Positions 1 to 8,801 are shown, counted from the first letter of the stretch. The stretch is 24,864 bases of DNA from CAYUYV01 sp050331455 (GCA_050331455.1 JBHJGV010000093.1:1-24864); one strand, 5' to 3'. Notes: generated from the sequence alone by a model not told the origin. Translations and numbers: made by a program.

Positions 1-1
1 C

Positions 2-256
2 TTTGTCGGCCTTGCCTACACGGCCTATCGGCTGCAGGTGGGCGCGCAGATTTCCCCGGACGATCTGGAGCCCTATCAGATGCTGCCGCGTACGACCCAG
101 GGCTTCACGGATCTCGACCCGCGCATCGAGCCGAACCCGGAAGATCCAATGGACGAAGCCGCCCTATCGGCCGAGGAGCCGGCCGGCGCCCCCCTCCATC
201 CGTCCAACGGCGTGGGCCCGGTCATTGTTTATGACGAACCGGCCCATGGCACATGA
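2..256 (+). CDS. 3' end of an unidentified protein (partial)
   Basis: An open frame runs in from the left edge and stops at TGA 254-256. It gives about 84 codons with the GC-rich third positions typical of the real genes here. The visible part starts with a mildly hydrophobic stretch (FVGLAYTAYRLQ) that could be the end of a membrane segment. A long, acidic, proline-rich tail follows, with no motif I recognise, and it ends in YDEPAHGT. It converges on ppx with 45 bases between the stops, and no clear terminator hairpin is visible there. I do not recognise the family; the gene body lies outside the window. An internal GTG at 38 could be proposed as a start, but nothing supports it over continuation from upstream. 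Confidence 0.6.
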   Translation, partial: FVGLAYTAYRLQVGAQISPDDLEPYQMLPRTTQGFTDLDPRIEPNPEDPMDEAALSAEEPAGAPLHPSNGVGPVIVYDEPAHGT

Positions 257-301
257 CCGACCGACACAGCCCGGCCGCATGCCCGTCCGGAGCCAAGGCT
301 G

Positions 302-1897
302 TCAGCGTTCGACGCGAATATCGTGGGTCTTGATGCCGGCGCTGCGCGCCAAATGCTCCAGGCGCTTGCGGACATCGTAGCTGTAAAGATCCGCCGTTGG
401 ACCGTTGAGCGTGAGGGTCAGGCCGGCATCGGTCAGGGACAGGCGGGACTGGTGCAGCAGGTTCGGCGCGCCGCCCGTCAACTCGAAGGCCAGATGCAGC
501 GCATGGCCAAGGGCGGTGGCATGGTCGACCCAATAGTCGGGGAGCGCCGGACGGCGGAGATCCATGACGTCCGCCAGCAGGCCCTCATAGGTCGTGATCC
601 GGGTATACCGGTACCAGAGCGTCAGGCCCAAAAAGGCCCGCCCCGGATGGTCGATGCCATAAAACGGGGCCGTCATGATCAGATCGGCCGTCCGGCTGGC
701 GCGGGTGTCGCTGTGGAAGCCCCAGCCGATATCCGCCACGATCGTGGCCGCCCGGCGCAGGCGCGCCAGGGCCCGGCGTTCGCCGACCGCTTCGGGATCC
801 GGTGCAAAGGGACTGTTCGGATCGTCGAACAGCGGCGCCAGCCATTCGGAGACATGGTCGTCGTCGATCATCGTGCGCGCCATACGCCGGGCCATGGCAT
901 AAGCGCCGGCCAGCAGCGGATCTTCGGCTTTTTCCTGACCCTGGAGCGCATCGAAGATCAGCCCTTCGCGCACCCCATGGCCGGACACGATGACCGACCG
1001 GGCGCCCGTGGCCTTGATGGTCTGGTCGAGGGCAATGCTAGCGGTTCGGATGAATTCCTGACGCCGCTTCTTCAGGGTGGACACCGCCCCCATCACCCGC
1101 ACTTCGCCCCGCTGCATGCCTTTGAGCAGCACCGAAACATCCCGCGCCGGGATGCCGTAGCCGTGGAGCACATTGATCGGATAGGCGTGATAATTCATAT
1201 GGGCCCGGGCGATATTCCGCCAGTTTCCGCCCACGGCATAAAAGGGGTGCCCTTCCGTCTGCGATAGCCAGGGCACCGTGGCGAGGGCATCGCGCACGCG
1301 CCGGGCCATCACACTGTCATCGGGCGGCGTGTCGTCCCCGCTGGCGCTCAAGCGCAGAACCCCGAGCGGCAGGGATACGGCTTCGCGGACCCGGCCGCCA
1401 GCGATGCGGACAAGTTCGACACTGCCGCCCCCGAGATCGCCGACGATCCCCTCCGCCTCGGGCCAGCCGGACAGCACGCCCGCAGCGGCATACCAGCCCT
1501 CTTCCTCCTCCGACAGCACGCGAATGGAATGCCCCAGGGCCGCCTCGGCCCGGGCGAGGAAGTCGGCCCGGGTTTCGGGGTGAGCATCGCGCACGGCTGC
1601 GGTGGCCACGGCCATGACATCGACCACGCCATAGAAGCGGGTGATGACGGAAAAGCGCGCGAAAACAGCCATGGCCTGGGCCAGCCGATCCTCGCTGAAC
1701 GGCCGTCCGGCGGCCACGTCGCGGCCCAGTTCGCAGCCCACTTTTTCGTTGAACACGATGCCGGGGGCGCGGGTCAGCCCCTCGAAAATCACCAGACGGA
1801 TGGAATTCGATCCGATATCCACCACGGCCACAGGATCGATGGCCAGGGCACCAGGTCCGGATGAGCACAGGCCGCCGGCCGGCCGTGCCCCCGTCAC
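302..1897 (-). CDS. ppx: Exopolyphosphatase, Ppx/GppA family
   Basis: This 531-residue protein of the Ppx/GppA phosphatase family, in the ASKHA fold, processively releases phosphate from the ends of inorganic polyphosphate; some members also hydrolyse pppGpp. The first phosphate-binding motif DIGSNSIRLV lies at residues 27-36. An acidic LSEEEEGWY segment follows, then the second glycine-rich motif GDLGGGSVELV. A long C-terminal helical and HD-like region is present, as in full-length exopolyphosphatases of about 500 residues. The start is GTG, and its first bases overlap the TGA of ppk (GTGA, 1894-1897), which implies translational coupling. About 22 residues precede the conserved core, so a slightly later start is possible, but no better ATG is visible. 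Pairing with the kinase indicates control of polyphosphate pools. A GppA-type specificity cannot be excluded from sequence alone. Confidence 0.93.
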   Translation of the reverse strand: MTGARPAGGLCSSGPGALAIDPVAVVDIGSNSIRLVIFEGLTRAPGIVFNEKVGCELGRDVAAGRPFSEDRLAQAMAVFARFSVITRFYGVVDVMAVATAAVRDAHPETRADFLARAEAALGHSIRVLSEEEEGWYAAAGVLSGWPEAEGIVGDLGGGSVELVRIAGGRVREAVSLPLGVLRLSASGDDTPPDDSVMARRVRDALATVPWLSQTEGHPFYAVGGNWRNIARAHMNYHAYPINVLHGYGIPARDVSVLLKGMQRGEVRVMGAVSTLKKRRQEFIRTASIALDQTIKATGARSVIVSGHGVREGLIFDALQGQEKAEDPLLAGAYAMARRMARTMIDDDHVSEWLAPLFDDPNSPFAPDPEAVGERRALARLRRAATIVADIGWGFHSDTRASRTADLIMTAPFYGIDHPGRAFLGLTLWYRYTRITTYEGLLADVMDLRRPALPDYWVDHATALGHALHLAFELTGGAPNLLHQSRLSLTDAGLTLTLNGPTADLYSYDVRKRLEHLARSAGIKTHDIRVER

Positions 1898-4236
1898 TCG
1901 TCGTCCCCGTATTCCACCTCCGGCGGCCGATCATATTCGATGGCACGGCCGCGTCCGGACAGGCTCGGATTCTTCATGAAGTACTGGTGCGCGCTAAAAC
2001 CGACCTCGTCCTCCGGCGCCACCGCCCGCCGGTAGGTCCCATCGGGACGCAGCACCCAGCTTTGCTCGTTGTCCTTCAAATTCGCCACCATGATCTGGGA
2101 CAAGATCTGCTGGTGCACCGTCGGGTTCTCGATCGGCACGAGGGTTTCCACACGCCGGTCCAGATTGCGGGGCATCCAGTCCGCCGATGAAATGTAGACA
2201 CTCGCATGTGGCGACGGAAGGGCATGACCGTTCCCGAAACACACGATGCGGGAATGTTCCAGAAAGCGGCCGACAATGCTCTTGACCTGAATGGTCTCCG
2301 ACAGGCCCGGCACGCCGGGGCGCAGACAGCAGATGCTGCGCACGATGAGGTCGATGCGCACACCCGCCTGGCTCGCCCGGTAGAGGGCATCGATCACGAT
2401 CGGATCGACGAGGGAGTTCATCTTGGCCCAGATTGTCGCGGGCCGACCCGCCTGGGCGTGGCTGATCTCGGTCTCGAAATGCTCCAGCAGGCGCGCGCGA
2501 ATACCCCCGGGTGACAGGGCGATCTTGCGCAGGCCCCGCGCTTCGGCAAAACCCGTCACCACATTGAAGGCGCGCACCGCATCCATGCCCAGTTCCGGAT
2601 CGGCGCTGAACAGGGACAGGTCCGTATACACCTTCGCCGTACCCGGATGGTAATTGCCGGTGCCGAAATGGACATACTGCACCAGTTTGCCGGCTTCCCG
2701 GCGCACCACAAGACTCATTTTCGCGTGGGTCTTGAGTTCCACAAAGCCGTAAACGACCTGCACGCCGGCCCGCTCCATCTCCCGCGCCCAATTGATGTTC
2801 GCTTGCTCATCGAAGCGGGCCTTGAGTTCCACCAGCGCGGTCACGGACTTGCCCGCCTCGGCCGCCTCGATCAGGGCCGCCACGATGGGGGAGTGTTTGG
2901 AGGTGCGATAGAGGGTCTGCTTGATGGCGACCACATCCGGATCCTTGGCCGCCTGGCGCAGGAACTGGACCACCACGTCGAAGGATTCATAGGGGTGGTG
3001 GACGATAATGTCCTTCTGGCGGATCGCCGCCATACAGTCCCCACCATGGTCCCGGATCCGCTCGGGAAAGCGCGCATTGTACGGAGTGAATTTCAGATCC
3101 GGCCGGTCATCGACGATGAGCTGCTCGGTTTCCGCCAGTCCGACCTCCCCGTCGACCAGCGCAACCTCAAGGGAAGGTGAATGCAGGTTCTCCAGAATGA
3201 ACGCCCGCAGATCCTCCGGCATGCCCCGATTGATCTTGATGTGGATCACCTGGCCCAGCCGCCGCTCGCGCAGGAGGTGCTCGAACAGGCGCACCAGATC
3301 CTCTGCCTCCTCTTCAATTTCAATATCGCTGTCCCTCAGGATACGGAAAGCCCCGACATCGACGGCGGAGTAGCCTGTGAACAGCAGCGGCACGCATTGC
3401 GCCAGCATATGCTCCAGGGACAGGAACCGGATCTCGCCCCAACCCTCGCCCTGCGCCGCGGTCTTCGGCAGGCGGATGAACCGCTCGAGCTGGGATGGCA
3501 CCGGCAGAATGGCGTTCATGATCTGCTGGTCCCGGTCGCGCTTCAGTTTGAGGGCGAGGGCGAAACCGCGATTGGCGATGAACGGAAAAGGATGGGTGGG
3601 CCCCGTCGCGAGCGGCGTGAGCACCGGCAGCACATAGGTCTCGAAATACCCGTGCATCCACGCCAGCTCGTCCGGCGTCAGGTCGCTCGGATGAACCACC
3701 GAGATTCCGTTGTCCCGCAGTTCAGCCCGCAGGGCATGCCAGACCGCCTGCTGTTCGTCGATCAGCGCACTGGCGAAGGCGTTGATCCGCTCAAGCTGCT
3801 GCAGCGGTATCAGCCCGTCCTGGCTGGGGGCGTCGATGCCGGCCTGGGCCTGGTCCACAAGACCGGCCACACGGACCATGTAGAACTCGTCCAGGTTCGA
3901 GGCGGAGATTGACAGGAAGCGCACGCGGTCAAGCAGAGGATGGCGCTCGTTGGCGGCCTCCTCGAGCACCCGCTGATTGAAAGCGAGCCAGGATTCTTCC
4001 CGATTTATGAAGCGCTTGGGCGATGTCATGGCCTCAGCCATATCCTGAAAGTAAGGCTCTGCCCAGAGCTCTCCGTTCTGCAACAAAAAGCCGTCCAGGG
4101 GCGGCGGTGTGCGGTGGCCATTCAGGGGTCCCGCCTCACCAGGACGCTGCAAGAGCCCCTCCAGCAAAGCGGCATGGAGGTCAGATCGGAGCCCCTCGTC
4201 ACGGGCCGGATCGCCCTCTCCATGGTCTTCCGTCAT
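1894..4236 (-). CDS. ppk: Polyphosphate kinase 1 (PPK1)
   Basis: PPK1 reversibly transfers the terminal phosphate of ATP to a growing polyphosphate chain through a phosphohistidine. The 780-residue product has the N domain opening (RFINREESWLAFNQRVLEEA), then SASNLDEFYMVRVAGL, and two phospholipase D-like C domains. The expected active histidine is H504 in VELKTHAKMSLVVRRE; the region VHFGTGNYHPGTAKVYTDL is also conserved. I chose the ATG at 4236 because GGGAGG lies five bases upstream. A TTG seven codons earlier has no such site. Compared with the E. coli enzyme this leaves about 70 extra N-terminal residues; internal ATGs at 4041 and 4029 would remove them but lack a well-spaced site. It lies 107 bases below hdaA and overlaps ppx by four bases, so it is probably co-transcribed with both. 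Confidence 0.95.
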   Translation of the reverse strand: MTEDHGEGDPARDEGLRSDLHAALLEGLLQRPGEAGPLNGHRTPPPLDGFLLQNGELWAEPYFQDMAEAMTSPKRFINREESWLAFNQRVLEEAANERHPLLDRVRFLSISASNLDEFYMVRVAGLVDQAQAGIDAPSQDGLIPLQQLERINAFASALIDEQQAVWHALRAELRDNGISVVHPSDLTPDELAWMHGYFETYVLPVLTPLATGPTHPFPFIANRGFALALKLKRDRDQQIMNAILPVPSQLERFIRLPKTAAQGEGWGEIRFLSLEHMLAQCVPLLFTGYSAVDVGAFRILRDSDIEIEEEAEDLVRLFEHLLRERRLGQVIHIKINRGMPEDLRAFILENLHSPSLEVALVDGEVGLAETEQLIVDDRPDLKFTPYNARFPERIRDHGGDCMAAIRQKDIIVHHPYESFDVVVQFLRQAAKDPDVVAIKQTLYRTSKHSPIVAALIEAAEAGKSVTALVELKARFDEQANINWAREMERAGVQVVYGFVELKTHAKMSLVVRREAGKLVQYVHFGTGNYHPGTAKVYTDLSLFSADPELGMDAVRAFNVVTGFAEARGLRKIALSPGGIRARLLEHFETEISHAQAGRPATIWAKMNSLVDPIVIDALYRASQAGVRIDLIVRSICCLRPGVPGLSETIQVKSIVGRFLEHSRIVCFGNGHALPSPHASVYISSADWMPRNLDRRVETLVPIENPTVHQQILSQIMVANLKDNEQSWVLRPDGTYRRAVAPEDEVGFSAHQYFMKNPSLSGRGRAIEYDRPPEVEYGDDE

Positions 4237-4343
4237 GGCTGCCTCCCGTTCCCCCAAAACACGGTACCGCCCCGCGCGTCCCGGCCCACCCTATCGGGAC
4301 GCACGGAAAAAGTGGACCGATTTGGGACAAGCTTGCAGGAGCG

Positions 4344-5102
4344 TCACCCCTCCCATCCGTTCGGACGCGGTGTCGCCGCGCAGGGCATGGGATCCATGGA
4401 CTCCAGGACTTCTTGGGCCAGGTGTCGCGTGATGGGCCGTTTTCGGGCCAGCGAGACCTCGTCCAACCGATCGGTGAGAGTGAGGACCGCATCCCAGGAG
4501 CGTTCCATCCGCGCAATTAAAAAAGTGATGACACGGGGATCGACAGCGATCTGACGGTCGGCGAACAGTTTGCCAAGGATGGCCTCGAGCAAGGCATCGT
4601 CGGGCGCATCCAGGACCGCGCTGGGCATGGCCCGCAGGCGACTGGCAAGATCGGCCCGCTCCAGGGTCCAGCCCGCCGGATGGCTGCGCGCGGTGAACAG
4701 GACGGATGAGGCGGTTTCGCGGGCCAGATTGATCAGATGAAAGAGCGCCGGCTCATCGGCGAAGGGCGGCTCGCCCAGATCGACGGCCAGGGCGCTGTCC
4801 GCCAGCAGAGCCGGCACCACATCGGCGCGGATCGCCTCGACCGGAACGAGGCGCGCGCCACTGCGCGAACCCCAGACCCGTGCCAGATGGGTCTTGCCGG
4901 ATCCGGCCGGCCCGGCAATGAGGGCGCAGGGCCCGCCCCAGTCGGGCCAGGCATCCACCAGGGCCACGGGCGCCTCGTTGGACCCGGTCACGCACAGGCG
5001 ATCACGGGCGAAGGACGGATCGAAGGGCAGCGGCAGGGGGATCTGGGCCGGAGGCGCCCGATCCGGTTCACCGGGCGCCTGGGGCTTGGTCGGACCGCTC
5101 AC
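4344..5102 (-). CDS. hdaA: HdaA-type DnaA-related replication regulator
   Basis: This 252-residue AAA+ protein resembles the ATPase domain of DnaA without its DNA-binding domain. Hda proteins bind the replication clamp and stimulate ATP hydrolysis by DnaA, preventing re-initiation. A clamp-binding-type motif QIPLPL is at residues 20-25. Walker A GPAGSGKT is at 64-71, a Walker B-like ALAVDL ends near D108, a sensor-1-like segment VLFTARSHP spans 134-142, and DLASRL at 151-156 supplies the likely arginine finger (R155). Walker B is degenerate compared with canonical AAA+ proteins, as often seen in this subfamily. The start is GTG, overlapping the TGA of the upstream DUF2066 gene (GTGA, 5099-5102). 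No independent ribosome-binding site is obvious, so coupling is likely. The hdaA-ppk-ppx order is a familiar alphaproteobacterial neighbourhood. Confidence 0.87.
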   Translation of the reverse strand: MSGPTKPQAPGEPDRAPPAQIPLPLPFDPSFARDRLCVTGSNEAPVALVDAWPDWGGPCALIAGPAGSGKTHLARVWGSRSGARLVPVEAIRADVVPALLADSALAVDLGEPPFADEPALFHLINLARETASSVLFTARSHPAGWTLERADLASRLRAMPSAVLDAPDDALLEAILGKLFADRQIAVDPRVITFLIARMERSWDAVLTLTDRLDEVSLARKRPITRHLAQEVLESMDPMPCAATPRPNGWEG

Positions 5103-6556
5103 GGCAGGCCGGAGCCCCGGAAGGACCCGGGTCCGGGATAGCCTCCACCGCCGGTTCGCGGATCGGCGGAGCCCGCGGAGCGGGCACCGATAGATCCGCC
5201 CGACAGGGGAAAGACCCGCGGGCGATTGCCGTTTGCGTCTTCCAGCGCGGTCGGAACAATGCCGCGCCGGGTGATTTCCCAGTATCCTTTTTCACCGGAC
5301 AGCATGAGCCCGCCCTGGTCGAGGCTGAGGGCCAGCTGATCCACGGTACCCACGAAGGTCACGCGGATCTCGGCCCCGCGGAAGGACAAGGCATCGGTCT
5401 CGAAGGCGACCACGGTCGGGATCTTTTCGAGGCGCGCCTGAATGTCGGTCCAGTCCCGAATCGAGGCCAGACGGACGGTGGCATCCATCTGGAAGCGGGA
5501 TGCGAAGTCCACCAGCGTCCGCGATTTCCAGTCCCGCGAGACGAGGCCCATGACCTCATCCATGGCCCGCCGATAGACGGATGCGGCATCGGACACGCGC
5601 GCGGCGCTCGAACCCTGGGCCACGGATTCGAAGGGGATCCGGGTGTTGCGGTCCACACGGACGATCCCGAGTTGCAGGCGGACGGTGTCCTCGTCGATCG
5701 AGCCGGTGACCGGCATGGCCGCCGAACGCGGCTCGCCCTCCGTTTGCGTCCCGGCGCCCGGCTCGATGCCCTCGGCGCTCGCGGATAAAGGCTCGCTCGC
5801 CCCGGCCTGGCCGCGGGCGAAGGGATCGCCCGGTACGGAGGAGCCGACCGGGGTCTCCACGGCAACCACCAGCAGCACCGCCCCCGCGCCATAGCGCTCG
5901 GCCAGGGGCTGAAGGCGCAGCCAATCCGCCTCGATGGCCTCTTCCGGCGACAGGGCGGCGATATCCGTCAGGTCGCCGAGGGGCGCGACAATGGGTACGA
6001 GATCATTCGTGTCCGGCCTGTTCGTCCACACGTCGAGCCAGGGATTCGGCTGCTCCCAAAGATGAAGACGACCGTTCCGCTCCAGGATGGGCAGGACCAG
6101 CAGGGGGGCCGAAGGTGTTTCGCTGAACGGAATTCCCACCGTGACCAGAGCCTCGCGGACCGCCTGGGGCTTGAAGGTGTAGGTGATGCGAGCAAGGTAC
6201 CGGTTCTGACTGTTGCGCTCGTCTTCGATGCGCAGACCGGCCCCCAGATCGGTGACCCGTGCGTCGGACAGGGACGGCAGAAAAGGCCAGTCCTCAGGCC
6301 GGGTCATGCGCCGCAACAGGACCTCGAACGCTTTGCGCCAGCCCTGGCTGTGGGCCACTTTGCGGGCATTGGCGGCGTTGTCGGCGGTGGCATCCACATC
6401 CACGCCCTCGACCACATAGATATTAGCCGCTGCCGGGTGCACGGCCCCCAGCCAGAGACCGGCCACCAGGACGGTCAGCAGCGCCATCCGGAACATGGAA
6501 CCGCCGGGGCCCCCGAGCGGCCGGGGCGCGGGCCCCGGTGTCGTCAAGAACGGCAT
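5099..6556 (-). CDS. DUF2066-type secreted/periplasmic protein
   Basis: The protein has 485 residues. A hydrophobic signal sequence spans roughly residues 24-43 and ends in HPAAANIY, so export with cleavage near residue 44 is likely. The mature N terminus (YVVEGVDVDATADNA, then the GWRKAFEVLLRR segment) looks like the DUF2066 family found upstream of hdaA in alphaproteobacteria; its function is unknown. The middle contains a low-complexity acidic/Ser/Gly stretch and the end is rich in glycine, serine and proline. The start at 6556 is chosen because AGGAGG lies six bases upstream; an internal ATG at residue 21 would give a more compact signal peptide but has a poorer site. The frame is open much further upstream, but that part is antisense to purM. 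It is divergent from purM (161 bases) and coupled to hdaA by GTGA. Confidence 0.72.
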   Translation of the reverse strand: MPFLTTPGPAPRPLGGPGGSMFRMALLTVLVAGLWLGAVHPAAANIYVVEGVDVDATADNAANARKVAHSQGWRKAFEVLLRRMTRPEDWPFLPSLSDARVTDLGAGLRIEDERNSQNRYLARITYTFKPQAVREALVTVGIPFSETPSAPLLVLPILERNGRLHLWEQPNPWLDVWTNRPDTNDLVPIVAPLGDLTDIAALSPEEAIEADWLRLQPLAERYGAGAVLLVVAVETPVGSSVPGDPFARGQAGASEPLSASAEGIEPGAGTQTEGEPRSAAMPVTGSIDEDTVRLQLGIVRVDRNTRIPFESVAQGSSAARVSDAASVYRRAMDEVMGLVSRDWKSRTLVDFASRFQMDATVRLASIRDWTDIQARLEKIPTVVAFETDALSFRGAEIRVTFVGTVDQLALSLDQGGLMLSGEKGYWEITRRGIVPTALEDANGNRPRVFPLSGGSIGARSAGSADPRTGGGGYPGPGSFRGSGLP

Positions 6557-6717
6557 TGGCCACCTCCTCTCGAAATTCTGAGCGGACCCTACATCAGCCG
6601 GGCCGGGCTTTGAACACGAACGCGCACGGGTTATGGATGGTCGCAGGAACCACCGTTGTGATGCCCCGCTTTCGCGCCGATAGCCTGGTTTTTTGCCCAC
6701 CAAAAGGACCCCCTGCC

Positions 6718-7785
6718 ATGGCTGGCCCGTCCGACACGCCGAACACCGGCCCCGCCGACACGCAGGACACTGGCCTGACCTATGCCGGTTCGGGTGTCGA
6801 TATCGAGGCGGGCAATGCCCTGGTGCGCCGCATTTCGCCGGCCGCGCGCAGGACGGCGCGGCCCGGCACCCAGGCGGCCCTGGGCGGCTTCGGCGGCGTG
6901 GTCGACCCCAAGGCGGCGGGCTATGCCGACCCCCTGCTGGTATCCGCCACCGATGGGGTGGGCACGAAGCTTCTGATCGCCATCGCCACGGGCCGGCACG
7001 AGACCGTCGGCCAGGACCTTGTGGCCATGTGCGTGAACGACCTCCTGGTCCATGGGGCCGAGCCCCTTTATTTCCTCGATTACTTCGCGTCCGGACGGCT
7101 CGATCCCGAGGTCGCAGGCACGGTGATCGAGGGTGTGGCCCGGGCCTGCGCCGAGGCCGGATGTGCCCTGGTCGGCGGAGAGACCGCCGAGATGCCGGAT
7201 ATGTATGCACCGGGACATTATGATCTCGCCGGTTTCGCCGTCGGGGCCGTCGAGCGCGGACAGCTTCTGCCCCGGTCCGATGTGGCGGCGGGCGACACGC
7301 TGATCGCCTTGGCGTCCAATGGTCTGCATTCGAACGGCTTTTCCCTTGTGCGCCGGGTCGTGACAGCGGCCGGACTGGATTTCGAGGACCCGGCCCCCTT
7401 TGCGCCGGACCGCAGTCTGGGCGAGGCTCTGCTCACGCCCACGCACCTTTACGTGCGTCCCCTGCTCGGGGCGATCCGGGCCGGACGCATCAAAGCCTTG
7501 GCCCATGTCACCGGGGGCGGTGTGCCGGAAAATCTGCCCCGGGTTCTGCCGCCGGGCCTCATGCCGGTCATGGCGGCGGAGTCGGGACCGCCACGGGATC
7601 CGGTCTTTGCCTGGCTCAAAGACGCCGGCCGGATCGTGGATGCGGAAATGGCGCGCACCTTCAATGGCGGCGTGGGCATGGTGCTCGTGGCCGCTCCCGG
7701 CGATGTCGATGCGGTGCTCGACGATCCGGCGCTTGCCCCCTATACCCCCTGGGTCATGGGCCATTTGACCCCGCGACCCGACTGA
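6718..7785 (+). CDS. purM: Phosphoribosylformylglycinamidine cyclo-ligase (AIR synthetase)
   Basis: PurM closes the imidazole ring, converting FGAM and ATP to AIR in de novo purine synthesis. The 355-residue product matches the family length. It shows the nucleotide-binding ATDGVGTKL at residues 77-85, GQDLVAMCVNDLL, GGETAEMPDMY near 153-163, SNGLHSNGFSLVR, and the C-terminal HVTGGGVPENLPRVLP and FNGGVGM motifs. The ATG at 6718 has AAGGA nine bases upstream and gives a normal N terminus. An in-frame extension back to 6538 would cross the ribosome-binding site and start of the divergent DUF2066 gene and is rejected. purN follows after 73 bases on the same strand, so the two are probably one operon. 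No purine riboswitch was seen upstream. Confidence 0.96.
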   Translation: MAGPSDTPNTGPADTQDTGLTYAGSGVDIEAGNALVRRISPAARRTARPGTQAALGGFGGVVDPKAAGYADPLLVSATDGVGTKLLIAIATGRHETVGQDLVAMCVNDLLVHGAEPLYFLDYFASGRLDPEVAGTVIEGVARACAEAGCALVGGETAEMPDMYAPGHYDLAGFAVGAVERGQLLPRSDVAAGDTLIALASNGLHSNGFSLVRRVVTAAGLDFEDPAPFAPDRSLGEALLTPTHLYVRPLLGAIRAGRIKALAHVTGGGVPENLPRVLPPGLMPVMAAESGPPRDPVFAWLKDAGRIVDAEMARTFNGGVGMVLVAAPGDVDAVLDDPALAPYTPWVMGHLTPRPD

Positions 7786-7818
7786 CCTTCTCGATACGGA
7801 TGACCTTCCTGATACGGA
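7783..7818 (+). repeat. Two-copy 18-base tandem repeat at the purM stop
   Basis: Unit 1 (7783-7800) begins with the purM TGA stop, and unit 2 (7801-7818) follows directly. They match at 16 of 18 positions, differing only by a TC/CT swap in the middle, and the third unit begins (TGACGG) before diverging. This looks like a slippage duplication in the purM-purN spacer. Confidence 0.75.
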
Positions 7819-7858
7819 TGACGGCCCACCGGCGGCAACCATCAGAGGACCAAGACCC

Positions 7859-8512
7859 ATGCACGCGATCGCCATCCTGATTTCCGGCCGCGGATCGAAC
7901 ATGAAGGCCCTGATCGATGCCTGCGCCGGCGACGATTTTCCGGCCCAGGTCGCCCTTGTGATCTCGAACCGTGCAAACGCACCGGGTCTGGCGCTCGCCC
8001 AGGAGGCCGGCATCGAGACCCGCGTGATCGACCATGCCGACTATCCCAGCCGGGAGGCCTTCGACAATGTAGTCGAGGACGCGCTGCTGGCCGCCAATGT
8101 GGATACGGTCTGCCTGGCGGGGTTCATGCGGATCCTCAGCATTCAGTTTGCGGCGCGCTGGCAGGGGCGGATCCTGAACATCCACCCCTCGCTCCTGCCC
8201 GCCTTTCCGGGTCTGAAACCCTGGGCGGCGGCCATTGATGCAGGCGTGCGGGTGTCCGGCTGCACCGTGCAATATGTGACCCCCGAACTCGATGCCGGAC
8301 CGATCATCGGCCAGGCCGCCGTGCCCGTTTACCATGACGACACGCCCGAGGACCTCGCCGCACGCATTCTCGCCGAGGAGCACAAGCTCTACCCGGCCTG
8401 CCTGCGCCTGGTCGCCGAGGGCAAAGTCAAGTTCGGCCACGGCCGCGCTGTCTTCCGCAATGCCGAACCGCCCCTCTGGCTGGTCCCCGCGGAGCGCGAC
8501 CGGGGCCAATGA
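7859..8512 (+). CDS. purN: Phosphoribosylglycinamide formyltransferase
   Basis: PurN transfers a formyl group from 10-formyltetrahydrofolate to GAR, giving FGAR. The 217-residue product opens with the phosphate-binding ISGRGSNM (residues 8-15). It carries the catalytic set of the family: N108 and H110 in NIHPSLLPAFPG, and D145 in TPELDAGPII. These match N106, H108 and D144 of the E. coli enzyme. Length is normal, with a short C-terminal tail. The ATG at 7859 is preceded by AGAGGA with nine bases between. It lies 73 bases after purM in what looks like a two-gene purine operon; a candidate terminator lies about 45 bases past its stop. Confidence 0.97.
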   Translation: MHAIAILISGRGSNMKALIDACAGDDFPAQVALVISNRANAPGLALAQEAGIETRVIDHADYPSREAFDNVVEDALLAANVDTVCLAGFMRILSIQFAARWQGRILNIHPSLLPAFPGLKPWAAAIDAGVRVSGCTVQYVTPELDAGPIIGQAAVPVYHDDTPEDLAARILAEEHKLYPACLRLVAEGKVKFGHGRAVFRNAEPPLWLVPAERDRGQ

Positions 8513-8554
8513 ACGGCGACAGTGATCGGCGAGAGTGAGGGGGGGGACACACAC

Positions 8555-8582
8555 CCGGTGCGTTGAACCAAACCGGTTTTTT
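8555..8582 (+). terminator. Candidate intrinsic terminator after purN
   Basis: CCGGT (8555-8559) can pair with ACCGG (8572-8576) around a 12-base loop, directly followed by six T (8577-8582). The stem is only five base pairs, so efficiency is uncertain, but the position 43 bases after the purN stop fits. Confidence 0.45.
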
Positions 8583-8679
8583 ACCAAAATGCACTTTTGA
8601 GCAAAAAGCTTGGTCACGCGGCCCCGGACTTGTTCGATCTGGTGCCTGAGATTTCTCTATCAATTCAGACGTGAACCAT

Positions 8680-8705
8680 GCGGCGGCTGTCCCTCGGGCC
8701 GCTGC
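8680..8705 (+). other. GC-rich hairpin in the purN-receptor spacer
   Basis: An eight-base-pair stem (8680-8687 with 8698-8705, one G-T pair) with a ten-base loop lies in the 425-base gap between purN and the receptor gene. A short CCCCCGTTTTC follows. The flanks (about 8560-8680 and 8705-8880) are notably AT-richer than the window. I could not match it to a known riboswitch or small RNA; it may be a second, weak terminator or part of an upstream regulatory region. Confidence 0.35.
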
Positions 8706-8772
8706 GTATCCCCCGTTTTCGTAACAAAATTCGAGATGTCATTATCACCGTACCGTTTTATGGCAAACCATA

Positions 8773-8801
8773 TTGAAACGCCTAACAAATTCATTGATAT
8801 T
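8773..8801 (+). promoter_or_regulatory. Candidate sigma-70-type promoter for the receptor gene
   Basis: TTGAAA (8773-8778) and GATATT (8796-8801) are separated by 17 bases, inside an AT-rich patch 137 bases upstream of the receptor start. Matches are 5/6 and 4/6 to the housekeeping consensus. This is the best pair seen in the gap, but alphaproteobacterial promoters are variable. Confidence 0.35.

Noticed and set aside
6557..7210. Upstream extension of the DUF2066 frame
   Set aside because: It is in frame but antisense to purM, and lies before an excellent AGGAGG-ATG start at 6556. The extended residues are Arg/Pro-rich and lack similarity.
6631..8013. 460-codon minus-strand frame across purM and purN
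   Set aside because: It is antisense to two certain purine genes and has no motifs.
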